From a candidate division BRC1 bacterium HGW-BRC1-1 (lineage in GTDB: Bacteria; Sumerlaeota; Sumerlaeia; Sumerlaeales; Sumerlaeaceae): 64,000 nt of DNA. Positions 62,385 through 64,000 of the stretch are shown one piece after another. Below the pieces are notes generated by a model. It did no database searches, was not told where the DNA came from, and worked only from the letters and a program-made list of their open reading frames with translations. Positions within the stretch are counted from its first letter, which is position 1. Every line of letters starts with the position of its first letter. The stretch is from positions 22,671-86,670 of the forward strand of contig PHCB01000012.1 in NCBI GenBank assembly GCA_002842095.1. The letters are read 5' to 3'. The translations under genes were made by a program, and so were the position numbers.

Positions 62385-64000
62385 ATGAAACTCACCATTA
62401 TCGCCCTAACGGCCGCCCTGTTGCCCGCCGTGGCCCCCGCCGCCGCGCCATCCGTGTCCGATGCGCGCCAGACAATCCTGCAAACACCCCTCGCCTTCGA
62501 GCCGAACCAGGGCCAGGCTGATCCTGCTTACCGCTTCGTTTCCCGCGGCACCGGATTTTCCCTCGGTATCGGCGAGGGCGAACTGGCCATGCAACTCGAT
62601 CGCTCCGTGGTCACGGATCCCACACTCACTCCGTTGGAACGCCGCCGGCAACTTGAAGAGGCTGCCAAAGCCGACGCTCCCACAATCAGACTTCAATTTC
62701 CCGGCACGACCAATGCCAACAAGCTTTCAGCAGAAGCGCCCCTGCCGGGCGTTTCCAACTACTTCACCTCGCCCGAGCCAGCCCAGTCTCCCACGTCGGT
62801 TCCCCACTACGGCAAAGTGCGCTGGTCCGAGGCCTATCCCGGCATCGACGTGGTTTATTATGCGAACCGCCGCCAGCTCGAATACGACTTCGTTGTTTCC
62901 CCCGGAGCCTCCGCCGATCCCATCGCCGTCTCCATGACCGGCATCGCCGCCATGGAGCTTCAACCCGATGGTTCCCTCAAGCTGCACCCGACCGCCGACG
63001 CAACCCAACCGGCTCTCACCATGCACAAGCCCGTGGCCTTTCAACTCGATGCCGCCGGAACGCGCGAAATTGTTGAGGCTCGCTACGTTGTGGACGCCGC
63101 CAACACGGTGCGCTTTGCCCTGGGCGAGTACGACCGCTCCCGCGAACTGGTCATCGACCCCGTGCTGCTGTACGCCACCTTCCTTGGTGGGTCCGGCAGC
63201 GATGAGATCTACGGCATGGCCGTTGACGGTTCCGGCTATATCTACGTAACCGGCGTGACCACCGGTTCCTTCCCCACCAAGACCGGATCTTACCGCACCC
63301 TCTATCGGGGCGGCTCATCCGATGCGTTTGTCACCAAAATCAACCCCGCCATCTCCGGATCTGCCGGTGTGGTTTACTCAACCTATCTCGGCGGAGACGA
63401 CATCGACATCGCATCTGCCATCCGTGTCGATTCCAGCGGCAACGCCTACGTCGTGGGTGACACCGAATCGACCAACTTTCCCGCGACAAAGACCTTCGGC
63501 ACTCAGGGGAACAGTGATGTCTTCATCACCAAGCTGAATTCCTCCGGCAGCGCGATTACCTATTCCGCCCTCATCGGAGGCCTCGGTGACGACATTGGAC
63601 TGGCGTTGGCCATCGATTCCAGCAATCAGGTATATGCGACGGGTGTCACCTACTCCTCGAATTTCCCAACCCTGAACGCCGTTCAGGCAGTCAGTTACGG
63701 GGCAGGTGATGCCTTTGTCTTCCGCCTGAACTCGAGCGGCACCGGTGCGGGGATGAGCACTTATCTCGGGGGAAACTTCGAAGATGTCGCGATGGGAATT
63801 GCGGTCGATTCGACCAACAATCGCGTCCTGATTTGCGGGCGCACCGCATCGACAAATTTCCCCCTGAAGAATGCGTTGCAAGGCACTAACTTCGGCGGAG
63901 TCTCTGACGCCTTCCTGACAATCCTCAGCAACTCCGGAACCGGGACCAGCTTCTCTTCCTATTTCGGAGGGGCTATTGCCAGTGCAGGCGGTTTGGCGGC
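62385..64000 (+). CDS. Secreted SBBP beta-propeller repeat protein, 3' end missing
   Basis: The frame starts at the ATG at 62385 and stays open to the window end, so only the first 538 residues are visible. A signal peptide (residues 1-21; MKLTIIALTAALLPAVAPAA) is followed by a domain typical of these proteins (about 30-250; LAFEPNQGQADPAYRFVSRG, VRWSEAYPGIDVVYY, YDFVVSPGA). SBBP repeats follow from about 265: LLYATFLGGSGSDEIYGMAV, VYSTYLGGDDIDIASAI and the GDTESTNFP-type turns. Each repeat is one blade of a beta-propeller. These proteins are exported and often very large, in phyla such as Acidobacteria and Planctomycetes. Function is unknown. Confidence 0.85.
   Translation, partial: MKLTIIALTAALLPAVAPAAAPSVSDARQTILQTPLAFEPNQGQADPAYRFVSRGTGFSLGIGEGELAMQLDRSVVTDPTLTPLERRRQLEEAAKADAPTIRLQFPGTTNANKLSAEAPLPGVSNYFTSPEPAQSPTSVPHYGKVRWSEAYPGIDVVYYANRRQLEYDFVVSPGASADPIAVSMTGIAAMELQPDGSLKLHPTADATQPALTMHKPVAFQLDAAGTREIVEARYVVDAANTVRFALGEYDRSRELVIDPVLLYATFLGGSGSDEIYGMAVDGSGYIYVTGVTTGSFPTKTGSYRTLYRGGSSDAFVTKINPAISGSAGVVYSTYLGGDDIDIASAIRVDSSGNAYVVGDTESTNFPATKTFGTQGNSDVFITKLNSSGSAITYSALIGGLGDDIGLALAIDSSNQVYATGVTYSSNFPTLNAVQAVSYGAGDAFVFRLNSSGTGAGMSTYLGGNFEDVAMGIAVDSTNNRVLICGRTASTNFPLKNALQGTNFGGVSDAFLTILSNSGTGTSFSSYFGGAIASAGGLA

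Overview
The window is GC-rich, densely coded chromosomal DNA from a diderm (Gram-negative-type) bacterium. Several proteins carry lipoboxes, MurE has the DNPR motif of meso-diaminopimelate enzymes, and there are periplasmic c-type cytochromes and Wzz-like polysaccharide proteins. No rRNA, tRNA, CRISPR array, transposase, integrase or phage gene was found. Housekeeping genes are scattered as singletons (rplS, dnaG, nusA, rpsT, fmt, glgA, hpf) outside their usual operons. The two pseudopilins have the FTLIELL...AIAVPNF style common in little-cultured phyla such as Sumerlaeota or Hydrogenedentota. That placement is only a guess.

Layout. Positions 1-2386 (+): end of a GHL10 glycosidase-like gene, then a D-hydantoinase-type amidohydrolase. 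2374-10402 (-): a run with three dipeptide-epimerase paralogues of the enolase superfamily, an M20 dipeptidase, murE and a GT-C type membrane protein; it looks like a murein-peptide use or recycling cluster. 10689-17165 (+): rplS, polysaccharide deacetylase, GT2 glycosyltransferase, cyclophilin, dnaG and a PP2C phosphatase. 17234-22162: nusA, a secreted Met/Pro-rich protein, a TetR regulator, two small envelope proteins and rpsT. 22326-36052 (-): four very large paralogous surface proteins built from carboxypeptidase-regulatory-like beta-sandwich repeats; three have lipoboxes, one has a membrane anchor, and one is half-length.

36394-39838 (+): two pseudopilins and a GT-C type membrane protein. 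39829-43425 (-): a sensor with periplasmic SBP, PAS and SpoIIE phosphatase domains, and an FAD oxidoreductase. 43570-47750: a nitrite/nitrosative-stress module. A Crp/Fnr regulator and nrfHA face a short class III hcp across a perfect FNR/DNR-type box. 48023-55741 (+): a tightly overlapping operon of TPR, TPR plus carbohydrate-binding, Wzz-like, TPR plus carbohydrate-binding, and then an EpsL/NAGPA-type protein. It looks like an unusual exopolysaccharide locus. 55787-57854 (+): a [2Fe-2S] thioredoxin-like ferredoxin and a two-gene ABC exporter. 57865-62054: glgA, fmt, a DUF3313-like protein and long-form hpf. 62385-end (+): a secreted SBBP beta-propeller protein cut by the window edge.

The best candidates for undescribed biology are the four giant repeat proteins, the TPR/carbohydrate-binding/Wzz operon, and the triple epimerase cluster. 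Start sites were moved from the longest frame where Shine-Dalgarno sequences, signal peptides or family N-termini argued for it. All functions are inferred from sequence motifs read by eye; no database search was run.
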